The notes: generated by a model from the sequence alone, not told the origin. A stretch of 64,000 nt of DNA from Lophium mytilinum (GCA_010093605.1 MU004199.1:255609-319608), one strand, 5' to 3'. Positions 1 through 11,620 are shown, counted from the stretch's first letter. A program made the numbers and translations.

Positions 1-205
1 GTAGGCTAAGAGCACCATTTGAGGTGGCCCGACGGCCTCTGAAAACTCGTTCCAAAGCCTATCATGCACTCCTAACTCCCGCAATTGTACCCTATCTGAT
101 GTCAGAGCTCCTCATCATCATCATCAGCCTCGTCGTCGCCTTTTTCGTCACCATCACCATCCTCCCCGTGCCCCTTCCCAGCCACAACGCTGCAGTTCTG
201 ATGCT

Positions 206-922
206 TCAGGTGCCAGTTGACGTCAGAGCCTTGGCACGCTCGTCTTTCTCCGCCGCTGTCATCTCCGGAGGATCGGTACATCTGTCCCAAGCCTCACGTT
301 TGTGATAGTTCAGCATGCTCAATGAGGTGTAGGCAATGCCGCAGTCATAGCATCTGAACTTGGGAGCCGTCTGGGAAAGTGCAGTCTGTCTAGGCTGGTG
401 ACCGAGTCGCGGGACTGTTCCAATAGGCGTGGGTGGAGTGGTTGGAGTAGTGGGCAAGGACGGAAACATGGTGCTGGTGCAAGTCTTCGAGTGGAAGTTA
501 AGGTTGTTCGTGTTGCGGCATCCCTTCCCGCACTTCGGGCATTTGTGGACCATGAACTGCTCGTCGCGCTCGTCCTTCTCCTCTTCCGTCATGTCTGGTG
601 GGTCTGTACACCGGTTTCTCGCCTCTTCGAGGTGGTATCTGAGCCGCTCCCTCGAGACATACTTTTTCTCGCAGTTTGAGCATGTGAAGGTCCGCTTCTT
701 CTGTCCCGTAGAATTGGTGCTGCTGGTCGCGCCTCGACGATTTGCCAGGTCGGCGTGAGATTGCCGCAGCAGAGCTGGTGAAGTCGGTGCTTGAAAATCG
801 GGGAACATATCGGGGAACAAATGGGGGAATAAGTGTTCGAGACCTTTCAACGGGGCACGGTGGAATTCTCTGATAGCGTCCCGGGCGTCCTGCTCGCGGG
901 CAGCCTGATCGTCTTCGTCCAT
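206..922 (-). CDS. C2HC/C2H2-like zinc-finger protein
   Basis: Single-exon frame of 238 residues from an ATG at 922. Three finger-like blocks are visible. Residues about 80-104 and 190-214 share the pattern C-x2-C-x12-H-x7-C, and each is followed by a near-identical linker (CTDPP, then D/E-MT, then EKDER). The middle finger, about residues 127-148, is C-x2-C-x12-H-x4-C. The repeated finger-plus-linker points to internal duplication. C-x2-C...H...C fingers normally bind nucleic acid or proteins, so a nuclear role is inferred; the target is unknown. The frame ends abruptly after the third linker. The +1 frame continues with a finger-like H...H-x2-C segment and an acidic Asp/Glu tail down to about 102, so the C-terminus may be altered by an indel or an unseen intron. 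Nothing upstream within the window suggests an operon-like partner. Confidence 0.7.
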   Translation of the reverse strand: MDEDDQAAREQDARDAIREFHRAPLKGLEHLFPHLFPDMFPDFQAPTSPALLRQSHADLANRRGATSSTNSTGQKKRTFTCSNCEKKYVSRERLRYHLEEARNRCTDPPDMTEEEKDERDEQFMVHKCPKCGKGCRNTNNLNFHSKTCTSTMFPSLPTTPTTPPTPIGTVPRLGHQPRQTALSQTAPKFRCYDCGIAYTSLSMLNYHKREAWDRCTDPPEMTAAEKDERAKALTSTGT

Positions 923-1085
923 ATCGAATTGGGTGGTGGTGAAGATGGGTGTGAGGGAGTGTCTTGGAGAAGGTACACCTCACGAATTTGCGAGGAGGAG
1001 GTTTAAATTGCCAGTGGGGGGCGACAATCTAGATTCTGGCGGTGAATTCCTTCTAGACGCTACCCTCCGATCCATGACATCTAAT

Positions 1086-2100
1086 CCTGCAATTCTCACC
1101 TATCTGGGCCACCCCTGACACCGGCAAGCACATGGAAAGACGGCGGTTTCACACTCTTTTCAATATGAAGCCTTAAGTTTTTTACATTCTATTTGTTACT
1201 TTACGCCCTTTTAGGCCACCCTTTGCACTTGTATACATCTAGAAAACGCTTCCTATTCCGTCACATGCGATTCACGCCCTCGAAACCGCTACATCCTACC
1301 CTGTAATCTTTTACCTATCCAGGCCACCTCTAATGCTGGTAAGGGCCTAGACACTTCATAGTTTCATACTTCTTCTAATATAAAGCCTCGAAACTTTAAC
1401 ATTTGCCTGAAATTCTTTGAACACGTGAGGGCACCTCTGACGCGGGCAAGCACCTGGAAATATCGTAGTCTCATACTCCTTCCAATATGAAGCTTCGGAA
1501 CCTTAACATCCGGCTGAAGATCTTTGAACACATGGGGCCACCTCTAACACTGGCAATCTCCTAGAAGTATTATAGGGCAGCGCTCCTCCTAATATAAACT
1601 CTCCAAACATTTAAGAATTCGCTTGAAAATACTCGAGCACGCGAGGGTACCTCTTACAGCGTCACGATTCCTCCAAAATAAACACTAGGCTTCATGCAGT
1701 TCGCGTCCTCGAGTCCCTTACATCTTGTTCTGCAGTTTTTCGCCTATGTAGGCCACCTCCAACGCTGGCAAGCACCTGGAAATATCGTTGTTTAGAACCC
1801 TCTCCAATACGAACTCTTTGCAACTTGACATCCGCTTGAGAATCTTTGGGCACGTGAGGGCACCTCTTGAAGCGTCATTAGCCCTCCAAAACAACACCTC
1901 CGTTCTAATTATTCCGACGTTTATCACCTATTTAGGCCACCCCAGACGCTGGCAACCACCTGGAGATATTGTATTCTAGGACTCCTCCCAATATAAACCT
2001 TCTGAAACTTGACATCCGCCTAAGAATATTTGAGCACGTGAGGGCACCTCTTACAGCGCTATTACTCCTTCAAAACAATACCAACCTTCCAATTTTAACA
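1086..2100. repeat. Tandem array, about 107-bp period, ten degenerate units
   Basis: A GGCCACC/GGGCACC core followed by a CTGGCAAGCACCTGG-like stretch recurs near 1106, 1213, 1321, 1429, 1534, 1646, 1751, 1858, 1935 and 2042. Spacing is 105-112 bp except for one 77-bp step. Later units alternate between two variants (GGCCACCTCYAACGCTGGCA and GGGCACCTCTTACAGCG), so a dimeric unit of about 214 bp is likely. The units also share a CCTCCAATATRAA stretch and a TTGAACACGTGAGG-like stretch. No gene is visible between 923 and 2259. The core is the reverse complement of the motif found in the 5-6 kb and 61-64 kb repeats. Confidence 0.8.
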
Positions 2101-2259
2101 TCAAAATCAATCACATTTACACGAGGATTCAGATCAGAAGTAAGAAATCATGTCATTGACTGCACGTTCGGCCCCATTGAAGCCGGAAAGAACCACTATC
2201 TACTCCACCAAAACTCCTCTCGCTGCATGCTGATTTGAAGCCCGTTCCAAACAGGACAA

Positions 2260-3706
2260 CTACTGACCAGAAGAACCAGGGGGAGGAGGGGGCACGCTCT
2301 CGGAACCAGAAGCACCAGAAGCACCATTGGTGCCAGAAGCAGAAGCACCGCCAACACCACCAACACCGCCATATCCGAAGAAACCGCCATATCCGCCCGA
2401 CGCCTGACCGAAAGAACCCCCAATCGCACCGGGAGCCTGCGCCACGCTTCCGCCCAAAGAACCGCTTCCGTTGCTTCCAGCACCATTCGTCCACGCCGCC
2501 GCGCCGTTCTGGGGAGTTGTTGAGGCGGAAGCGGCCGACTTGCGGTACTGGCGGGGACGCGTCGTCTTGCCCTTGGGGCCAGCAACCGCCTTGATCTTCT
2601 TCTGCAGCTCGTTGGCCGCCGAGTCGAACCCCCACTTGTCCTCTTGGGTCAGCCAGCCTAGCAGATGTTTCATCAGTTCTGACTTGCGGTGGCTCATCGT
2701 GGAGCCCTCGACGCGGATGCCGCTGTTGGCGAAGCGCGCGCAGATTTCACTGCGCGGGACGATGAGGAGGACGATGAGGAGGGATATGTTGTCATTGTCC
2801 AGGAGGTGTGGGGCGAAGTCGATGATTTCATGGCCGTGGCGTTGGATTTCCAGCAGGCGGTGGGGGTCCGTGGCGTGCAGGATCTCGAACGCTGTGTCCC
2901 ACGGCCGTGTCATGTCCTTGCACATGTGGTGTTCCAATTGGTACGCCACGCTCTCCACAGAGATCCGGTAGATGTTGTTGCGATTAATCGCATTAGTAGC
3001 GTCCGAGGACACGGTGCCGGGGACGTAGATGACCTCGATGTCATCAAATGGCGCCTCGCGTTCGACCGCTTTGCCTTTGCCCTTTGCAGGGTCTTTCGCC
3101 GCTGTGGACTCTTCCGCCTCTGTATCGCGCATTGCTTGATCTTGGAGGGCCTGCTCGTCGGTGGTGGGGGTAGGGGGTGTGGCGGCGGCAGGGGCGGCTT
3201 GCTGCTTCAGCTCCTCTCGGGCAGCTTTGATGGCATCGACAGGGGCCATGAAGCCGAATGTTTGCGCCAAAGCCTGCGAGTCCGGAGCCCACTCGAACCT
3301 GGAGAGCTTGCGTTCGACGTCTTGCGGCCGAATCCATTTCTGCAGCCACGGCTGCTCGGCCATGATGTAGCATAAGACACGGGTCAGTGCCTTCTGCTGC
3401 TTCTCTCCCGGGCTGAGGGTGGCGCCAGCAGGGTAGTAGAGCGCCTCCGTGATGGAATGTGCCTGCTTGATGATGCGGCACCGGTCGTTGTAGGTCGGCT
3501 CTCTGCCGTTGGGCAGCTGCTCCAACAACGAGGCGAAGGACCCCAAGAATGAGTCGTCCCACGGCATTGTTGGCCGGGCTGTATGCTGAATTAGCGGTGT
3601 GACGGGACATTGATGAATCTTGATGAATCTTGGACTCACAGGATGACTGCGCCGCTTGGGCGACCTGCGAGGAGGGTGCGAGCGGGCTGGGGGCAATGGT
3701 GCTCAT
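2260..3706 (-). CDS. Unknown protein with Gly/Ser-rich tail, two exons
   Basis: Exon 1 is 3640-3706 and exon 2 is 2260-3578. The 61-nt intron (3579-3639) has a GTGAGT donor, a GCTAAT branch-like site and a TACAG acceptor; phase agrees, joining QAAQSS to RPTMPWDD. An in-frame ATG at 3754 would add 16 residues. I recognise no family. Residues about 25-150 look globular, with conserved-looking Trp and Leu positions. A low-complexity Ala/Pro/Glu linker with a basic KGKGKA patch follows, then a second globular part (about 215-370). The last 90 or so residues are Gly/Ser/Ala-rich with a GYGG-type repeat and end in PPPPPGSSGQ. Such a tail suggests an RNA-associated or condensate-forming protein, but this is only inference. 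The upstream sequence is a tandem repeat, so the promoter may vary in copy number. Confidence 0.65.
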
Positions 3707-3742
3707 TATGAAGGCTGTTGGAGCGGAAGTCGTCGTGCTGGT

Positions 3743-4215
3743 GGAGCAGTGCAAGCTGATGAAGGAGGAGAGGTGGAGAAAGGTTGATGGCTGATGGAAG
3801 AGGCCGGAGGTGGATGAGACGAGTTTGGAAGTAGATATCGAGAGGTAGGCTGCCGGCGGAGCAGGTCAGGTGCTCAGTTCAACGGGAATTGTAGAGCAGA
3901 TGGAGCAGGGCAAGTTGATGAAGACAGAGAGATGGAAGAAGGTGGGTGGGGGATGGAAGAAGGCCGCTGGTGGAAGAGACGAGGTTGGAAGAAGATATAG
4001 TGAGGAAAGCGGCCAGCGGGGCAAGCCAGGTGCTCAGATAGGCCGCGAATTGTATATCTGATGGAGCAGAGATGGAGTAGAGCTAGAGCAGAGCGAGTTT
4101 GATGAAGGAAGAGAGGTGGAGGAAGGTTGGTGTTGATGGTAGAAGGTGGAGGTGGAAGAGACGAAGTTGGAAGTAGATGGGCGGTGAGCGGGGCAGGTCA
4201 AGGGCTGAGGTGGAG
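3743..4215. repeat. Three-copy tandem repeat upstream of the 2.3-3.7 kb gene
   Basis: Units begin near 3743, 3902 and 4085 with GGAGCAGNGCAAGNTGATGAAG-like sequence, shown here only as a consensus. They share a GGAGAGGTGGARRAAGGT stretch, a GTGGAAGAGACGAGGTTGGA stretch and a GGGGCAGGTCAGGTGCTCAG stretch. Periods are about 159 and 183 bp. The strand is purine-rich (G and A). The first copy overlaps the longer alternative start of the neighbouring minus-strand gene, so the array occupies its promoter and 5' leader. Confidence 0.75.
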
Positions 4216-4967
4216 TAGTCAGCAACAAGTCGGCTCGGGGGGAGTCATTGGGCCGTGCGGAAAACCCTGGTATTCACTATTCCGCGTCTCACGTGCTGCA
4301 GCGAAAATAATGCCACAATGACGGACTTACCTAGTAGAAATGGACTGCAAGATAGTAAGCAAGAGGTCCATTCAAGTGTTTTGATGAACACAGATGGTGC
4401 AGAGGCGGATTGGTGGTGCTGCGGCGAGAAAGGGAGCGTACGAGTTGTGCACGGGGCTGCCCCCGAACCACCAGCTACCCCGGCTGTCTCGCTAGCTGCT
4501 AGGGCCTGCGGCATGCAATACTGCTCAATTATATTTCCTAGAGCTCTTCTAACAGAGCGTTGCGGGCTTCGAGTTGCTTTGGGCGTCGCGGGCTCGGGGG
4601 TGGTGCGGAGAAAGTTGAGGGAAGAGCAGAAAATGACATTCACGCTCGCCTAACTTGGGCCGAGCGCCCCATCGCACCAGCCACTCCGCAGCAGTGGCTT
4701 GGCAGTTGCGGCGAATCAGGACTTAAGATGGAACAGAACGCTGATTGGACGATTGCAACGACGCTTTTGAACCATCAGGAAACGAACTGGGGGCACAACA
4801 AACAGCGCAACACTGCAGTAATGCACCTGAGAACCGAGCTAGATGTGAGTATAACTGCTTTCTTCCCGTACTATAAGCTTGTGAATATTCGCTGGTCTGA
4901 TTGTTGCTCTACTTTGCAGGTCTCAACCTAAAGTCACGTTACACGGCGACAGACATACCATTACTTG
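4216..4967. other. Intergenic stretch without a supported gene
   Basis: Overlapping open frames of about 120-130 codons exist on both strands between 4245 and 4931. None has a recognisable motif, and the two strands mirror each other, as expected of chance frames in GC-balanced DNA. No repeat core was found here. Confidence 0.5.
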
Positions 4968-6262
4968 AGCGTCACATCGGACGCTAAATGCCGCCGCCAG
5001 GAGCGCCCCGGCTAGGAGATAGCCGGAAATCCAAAGAGATGTCTATTATCCAGTGCATAAACCTTGATTATGCTTTAGAGCAGCGACGATGCGAGCTGAT
5101 TAGAGACTAGCCCTGCTATAGTGCCATTCTGAGCGCTATATGACGCCGTCAGGAGCCCTCCATCTCCACAGCAGCCAGCAAGCCAAATACATGTCTAACA
5201 TCTGATGCGTGAGCCTTTGTTATGCTTTGGGGTAGCAATAAGGTGAGCCATTTAGGGACTAGCACTGCGCAAGTGCCATATTAGACGCCATACGGCGCCG
5301 TCAAGAGCACCCCAGCTAGGAAATAGCCGGACAGCCAGAGGTATGTCTATTATCTAGTGCGAAAACCTTGATATGCGTTGGAGCAGGGACAAGGTGACCT
5401 ATTTTGAGGCTAGCACTGCACAAGTGCCATTTTGCACGCTGTATGGCATCGTCAAGAGTCCTCCAGCCAGACAGTAGCCGGTCCGCCAAAGACGGGTCTA
5501 CTACTTACTGCGTAGTTTTTGACATTCCTTAAAGGACCGACAGGGGGAGCTATTCGGAAACTAGCCCTAGGCAAATGCTATTTTGGAAGCCAGACACCGC
5601 TTTCAGAGGAGACGTGGCTGACAGTTGGTCGACCTTCCAAGCGGTAGCCCAATTCCTACTCTGAGAGCTTTGGCATCGTCTTAGAGTATCAAAAAGGTGG
5701 GCAATTTGGATACTAGCTCTATGCAAGTGCTACTCTAGCAGCTAGACACCACTGTCAAGAGCAGCTCCGTTCTCAATTAGTCGGCCAGCCAAGCGGTAGT
5801 CTAATATAAATTGCGTAAAAGCTTCCTTTTCGTCAGGTACATTATAAGCCAGCGACGCGGAAACATGGCTACCTACGTTCCGCTTTGAAAGCTGGACGCC
5901 ACTATCAAAAGTAGCTCCGTTGTTAGGTGCTAGCCAGCTAAAAGGTAGCCTAATTCCAACCCTGCAGACCTCCGAGTTGCGGTGGAGTACATAACAGGTT
6001 GACTATGCGAAAATGTGACCAAGGATCATGCTAATTTGGAAGCTAGACACCATTGTCAAGTGCGGCCCCGGCATCAGGTGACCAGCATGTAATTGGGTAG
6101 TCTAATTTCTACCGAGTGGACATCTACACTGCAGTGGAGTATACAACAACCTAACAACGCCAAATTACGACTCTGTATATGATATCTTAGAAGCTGGACG
6201 CCACTGTCAGGAGTGGCGCCGCTGTCAGGTGACCAGCCAGCCAGAAGGTAGCTTAATCTCCA
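4968..6262. repeat. Tandem array, about 150-bp period, nine units
   Basis: The core, which varies around GCYGGACRCCACTGTCARGAG followed by a C-rich stretch, recurs near 4981, 5137, 5287, 5434, 5587, 5738, 5887, 6039 and 6189, a regular 147-156 bp spacing. Early units share TAGGARATAGCCGG, ATGTCTATTATC and RAGGTGAGC blocks. Later units share CCAGCCAGCYARAAGGTAG. The two halves are therefore subfamilies that drifted apart. No open frame of interest runs through the array. Confidence 0.85.
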
Positions 6263-7922
6263 TCGCGAACCATCATGAAGTCGCTACCACTAACAATTAC
6301 AACCTCAGCCCTCCAACACGGTTTCAACAACGCACCTAAAGACAGGAACCTCCAATTCAACCTCAATCAAATACATGACTGCGGGAACAAGGACGATGCG
6401 ATAGCATCTAGCGAACAACAATCAGGTTAGAGCGCGTAGGGCGGAGGATGGTCGGAGATTGCTGTCCGCAAGAGAATCCGTCAAATCTACGAGTCACGAA
6501 CCTGACGCTCAGAGCCGGCACCAATTCCTACCTCGAAAGCCACTCCGACGACTCCTTCTACCACACCTGCGTCTCTATAACGGATACAAGACAGCGAATT
6601 CGCGATGAGGGACGTGAGTTGGGACAGAGACATTGATAATCTTGGGCGATCTGGTAGCAAGGAGGATCACATCACCTACTTCGGGGCGGTAATAATCAGG
6701 ACCTTAGTCAAGCCCAACGAAGTCTTGAAAGAGCGTGTATTCGTTAAGGTACTCAGAAGATCGGCCACATAGAACTGAAATTGCCTGATTGATGCTTTGG
6801 AAGCAGGATACCGCTTTTAGGAGGAGCCTGAACAGGGAGTTGCGGGCGAGCCAAACCATATCCGATTTCCAACTTTTCAGAGTACTCAAAATGTGAGCTA
6901 CAGGGAAGGCCTCGCTCTCTGAAGGCTCTTTAGACGCTGAATGTCACTGTCAAGAGCACCCCCGGGGCCAGGAAGCTGGCTAGCCAATCAGTAGTCTGAA
7001 TCTTGCTGTGTCGTTCTAAACTTTGATCTTATATGTTTGGAGTCTCAGAGAGCACCGCAGACAGTGGCAAGATAGGGTCGAAATCACTAGATATGTCTGA
7101 GATCTTGACTCTGATAGAAAATGGCATCGTACGACCAAGTGTATTTCCTACCCATCTTGCAATGTGAGCCCAGCCGGGGGCTTCATGAGGGAATTCAAAG
7201 TAGCAGCCTGAATCAAGCGTTGCGAATCATTACATTATAGGTAGATGAATTATAGTCCTAAGAAGTCTGCCAAACGGCGGCAGAACGTCATAAAACACCT
7301 GAAAATGTGGAGGCTCAAGTTTAAAGGCTGTATACCCTTACATTGCAAGCGTGCATGAGTACTCCCATGGGGGTGCCCCAAACAGTTGCGACAGGTGTCT
7401 AAGATGCCTGTGAACACGGTTGTCTAATCTCGAGAGCGGTGCTCTTTACATACATGCTACAACCAGTAAAATCATGTAAGGGACCCCGAACACCGCTACT
7501 GAAGGTGCAATATGGCGTTGGAAAAGATCAGATAGAGCAGGCATGGAACTGATTTATCACAACAAGCAACAATGATTCGCAAAACGTCCCTCGCCAAAAG
7601 AGGTAACACAGCAAGCAATGGCACAGAGAAGACCCGTATATGTATTGGAAACAAGGAGATGAAATTGAACTTCTTACGGACTAGGGCCAGGAGATGTGGC
7701 CGAAAGAGCACCAAAAAGACCGAAAGCCGCAGCAAAGACACACGATATCAAGGAGTAGCGGTGAGGGCTACGGCAGGCACGTGCCTGCTACCTTGTATAT
7801 AGCCTCACCTTCCTCTAGACCTCTTCTCTCCTACATCATCAATCATCATTCATCCAATACATCACGTACACGGCCTACAGCTCCTTGTTTCGTGACACAC
7901 GACATCCCCCCCAATCTCTCAT
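6263..7922. other. Gene-poor stretch with diverged single repeat copies
   Basis: Diverged forms of the 150-bp unit appear near 6790-6830 (GGAAGCAGGATACCGCTTTTA) and 6930-6960 (AATGTCACTGTCAAGAGCAC). Reverse-orientation cores lie near 7050 and 7369. A 51-codon frame from an ATG at 6275 and a 60-codon frame at 7572 have no recognisable features and are not called as genes. Confidence 0.45.
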
Positions 7923-8525
7923 CTACTTGCCACCCTTCTTGCCCTTCTTTCCCTTCTTGCCCTTCTTCCCCTTCTTGCCTTCCTTGCCCTTCTTGCCCTT
8001 CTTCTTCTCTTCTTCTTCCTTGCCCTTCTTGCCCTTCTTCTTCTCTTCTTCTTCCTCTCCCTCTGCCTCCCCCTCCTTCGCCCCCTCCCCCTGCTCCTTC
8101 TCCTCCCTCCCTCTCCTCTCTTTCTCCTCTCTCTCCACCCTCTCCGCCACCGCCTTCTTCCCCTCCAACTCCTCGATCTTCGCCTTCACCTCCCTCTCCG
8201 TCTCCTCCTGCACCACCTTCTTATGTTCCTCCCTCCCCACAGCATGCTTCGCGAGCTTGGTATACACATCCACCATAACCTCGCTCCTCTTGCGATCCCG
8301 CTCGGCGCGCTCCTCCAAGGCCTTCGCCTCAGCCTGCTCCCTCAGAGCGCGCTGCTTCTCGACCGGCATTGCCAAGTACACCATCATCGGGATCTGGTTC
8401 AAGATCGGCAGGTCCTCGTAGGCGCGTGGGGGGCCGTCTTCACCACGCTCGCGGCGTTCTCTCTCCCACTTCATCCGCAACTCTTCTGCAGTAGGGATGC
8501 GACCGATGGGCTGGACTCCGCTCAT
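7923..8525 (-). CDS. Charged coiled-coil protein with lysine-rich repeat tail
   Basis: 200 residues from an ATG at 8525. The same frame stays open for 95 further codons upstream, but that part is His/Arg/Pro/Thr-rich, comes from GT-rich DNA and looks like 5' leader. The N-terminus (about residues 1-60) contains PIGRIPTAEELRMKWERERR and a short segment, LPILNQIPMMVYLAMP, that could be an amphipathic or membrane-associated helix. Residues about 60-135 are highly charged heptad-like coiled coil. Residues about 136-200 are almost only Glu, Lys and Gly, ending in many KKGK units encoded by a CTTCTTGCC microsatellite. I know no specific family. The basic tail could bind nucleic acid or act as a nucleolar or mitochondrial address; this is inference. 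Confidence 0.6.
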   Translation of the reverse strand: MSGVQPIGRIPTAEELRMKWERERRERGEDGPPRAYEDLPILNQIPMMVYLAMPVEKQRALREQAEAKALEERAERDRKRSEVMVDVYTKLAKHAVGREEHKKVVQEETEREVKAKIEELEGKKAVAERVEREEKERRGREEKEQGEGAKEGEAEGEEEEEKKKGKKGKEEEEKKKGKKGKEGKKGKKGKKGKKGKKGGK

Positions 8526-11089
8526 GATGGCGGTGGAGGCTGGGGGCTGGGGGTTTGGGGGGGTATGGTGGTGTGGTGGTGTGGTGGTGGTGTAGAGGGC
8601 GCAGAGACGGCGGCAGTGGCGGCGCGGACGCGGGTGACGGTGGGCGGGTCTGAGGGAAACGGCTGTCGCTGAGGAGAGATGTTGTATGTTTCTTTGGACG
8701 CTTTCGTGATGATGGCGAGCTGTTCTAGCTGCAGAAGTTGTGGCGCGTCTGTGAGCTTTGTTGCTGCAGAAGGAAAAAAGGGCGTGCGAGGGCGAGCTTT
8801 TGTAGTCCACTAGCGAGACTTCGGCAATTTAGCAGGGTGAAGTTGAGTAGAATGGGTGCCAGTTGCTCAGAGAATGTCAGCTCTTCCTATTGGGTCAAGC
8901 TACACCTTCACTATATGTGGAACTCGGAAGGGAGACGGAGAGTCTGCTTCTGTGGATTCTAGCTGATTATGGCGGACACTGACGAAGAGGCACGAGGCTT
9001 TGTGGGCGTTGTTCGGTAGCTTTCAGTCAATTCTGTGATTCCTTGAAGTATGCTTATAAACCATATTGCTAGTGCAGTACCATACTATTAGTCTAGACAC
9101 ACGTATTCATCACTGCTGGACTCCATTCTTGCTCTCTTGACACCACTGAGAGGAGCGGCCCAGATAATTGAAAGCCAGTGAGCTGAGGAGCAGTCCGGTT
9201 TACCCTGTTTGGAACTGGACTTCATGACTATGCTTTTGAAACTCGTGGGAGAGCCCTAAGCAGTGGCAAACGGGTGTGCACTGCTATTCACAAATCGCTC
9301 TCTGATTCGCGAAAGCAGCAACACGATCACGGTTTTCTTGATTCCGCGTGATCTTGGGTATGTTTTGAGGACGTGGAAAGTGATCTGGAGTACCCCTAGT
9401 CATTCTATGCTGTTTTGCTAGCAGGGCCTGCGCGAATCTTACTTTTCTAGTAGTACTCAAGTCAGCAGTGTTTACTGTGTCTAGAACACCGCCAAATTCA
9501 AACTCTCGTCCCCAGTTCGAGATCTGCGCGCGTTCGTCCACGGTATTACTTGCAAGGGCTTTTCATGGATACAGTACGTCCGCTCCTGGCGGTGTCGGCA
9601 TCATCTCAACAGACATCAGATAATGCCCTCATAGCGACGCCAGCATCCCGACCTAGCTTCATGTAATTAGCATTTTTCACGCTTTCTTAGGGGTGACAGC
9701 ATGGTGCGCTCTCTATCCCGGCAATGCGCAAGAGCTTGCTGAGCGTATCTTCTCCTCGCCGACCTATTCTGTCCGCAAACTGTTCCACCAAAAGCTCTCA
9801 TCACCACGCCAGCCTCACAACCAACACTCTTGAACATGGCACTCTCCATCTCTCATCGCAAGGTCGAGAATCTGGCCCTCTTTAGTCGCGTATGCCAGCC
9901 TCCTTCGTCTGCCAATCTGCTCCCGCCGACATCATCACCTCCGGATTACGGGCCAGCAAACACTCTCACGCGCGGGCCAGCCTCAAACCCTACCTATCCG
10001 CATACAAAATACAATCTACGGCTTTCCGGAAGCCTCAGAGCTGCGCAGTCTGCAGCTCCGTGGCGCGACATTTCTCGATATTAAGACCCCTCCTGATGCT
10101 CCGAGAAGCGAGAATGACTAAGGAAATGCCGCATATGGCGGACACATAGAGAAGCTAATGCGGCGATCTAGAATGAATCCGGCGGATGTTGAGTCTAACG
10201 ATACTGCGCTTGAGCCTGGCGCGGCCATAAAAGTCTATATTGCGCCTCGTTGTGGGGAAGGCGTTAAACCCTTCCTTCTTGAATGCGAGCCGCCATCGTT
10301 CCATGACCGCGCAGGGGAAGCCAGGCTCAGTAACTACTAGTATCAGTCCTACGCCTTTGGCTCAATTGCTTGCGGCGTTCTCAGTGCGAGACATCTAGCC
10401 GGAAATCCCGCTCCTCGCAGTGCCAGCCCCTTCTTGACCGCCAGCGCTTCACGATAGCACCAGCATCTCAACCAGCCTCTTCGAAGCCCTGATACACCAG
10501 CGTCTCTCACGGACTATAAAATTAAACTTCTTCAAAATACATATATGCGCGACCCCTTGCTAAGAAGTTCCATTCCTCGTCGCAAAAGACTCTTGCTGCG
10601 AGCAGATCGCGATCTTCTTCATGCGCGCGCCTGCATCATCGCAAACCTACAAAGACTCCGCATCTACCAGATCAGTTTCTTCATCCCATGAATACCGGCT
10701 TTCCGTCATTCATCCCGCGCATCTCTCGCTGACTCCTTCTACCTTTTAGAGGATCATCCTTTCCGCAGCAGCCGCTGCGACACCCCCGATTCCACGCCCC
10801 TCGTCTCCGCAAACCATCAAAAGACACAAGCAAGTCGAATCCATAATCGCACACCAAGGATATGACCTCTGCTTCGTAAGCTTTATCCTCCTTCCACCAC
10901 CGCTTCGGCCTTTCCAGATCCATAAGATTTAACCAAGCTTTAACTAGAATCCTTCGGTAAAAACGACCGTTAGTTATATGCGCCACCAACAGCGTCCTAT
11001 TCGAAATTTTGCTCGAGCGAGCCTACCTCTTACAAGCTCCGAGACGACGGCATACTATCGCGCACCTCTACCTTGCCGCCAATCCCTAT
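8526..11089. other. Gene-poor stretch, weak repeat cores and small open frames
   Basis: A GT-rich low-complexity run (GGTGTGGTGGTGTGGTGG) lies at about 8565-8600. Repeat cores sit near 9137 (forward, ACCACTGAGAGGAGCGGCCC) and 9250 (reverse). A minus-strand frame from an ATG at 10923 to 10681 encodes 80 residues including MDLERPKRWWKEDKAYEAE. It looks coding-like but has no known relative that I can name and no promoter signal. No other supported gene. Confidence 0.4.
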
Positions 11090-11620
11090 ATTACAGTAAA
11101 TGTCCCGCGAGTTTTGTTTAAGACTATATAATTAGCAGACAGTAAAGCAGTATATAATAGAGCCTACTAGAGCATTGTAGTTAAAGATAGAATTACTACT
11201 AGGCTTTATTTATATATTCTATATCTACCTAGTAAGTAAGTGCTAGAATTTCTTTAGCATCTATACTAATATCTATACATCTAAGTTAAGTTTTAGAGTT
11301 AAAAGAATACTAGAAAGATTTAGAGTTGCTTCTTCCTCCTCTAACTAGCTACTCTTGCCTACCCGCTCTGTACTCTACTCTATCCGCTATCTCCTTCCTT
11401 AAGCGCCTAAAGGTATACTACCTTTAGCTAAGCTAATAATTAGTAGAGCTATACCCAATTTTTATATACTATATATCTTACCTTCCTTTTTTACTCCACG
11501 TCTTTTCTTACTTACCCTAGTAGGTATCATTATAGCTAATAATTCTTCTAGGTCTTACAACTATCCTACCCTTCTAAGAAGAAAGTAGGTGGTACTGCTT
11601 ATACCTAGGTATAATTTCTC
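11090..11620. repeat. AT-rich RIP-like relic of a repeat
   Basis: Composition shifts sharply to A+T with a large excess of TpA steps (TATATA, CTAATA, TAGTAA), unlike both flanks. This is the usual footprint of repeat-induced point mutation on an old duplicated element. The original family cannot be told by eye. The block is degraded throughout and has no open frame of note. Confidence 0.6.

Noticed and set aside
2689-3375. 228-codon plus-strand frame
   Set aside because: Antisense of the 2.3-3.7 kb gene, which has a spliced start and better coding character.
1086-6262. Tandem arrays considered as CRISPR
   Set aside because: Units are contiguous and diverged, with no invariant repeat and spacer structure, in a fungal genome.
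8526-8810. 95-codon upstream extension of the lysine-rich gene
   Set aside because: It does not look like folded protein, arises from GT-rich low complexity, and a good ATG lies at 8525.
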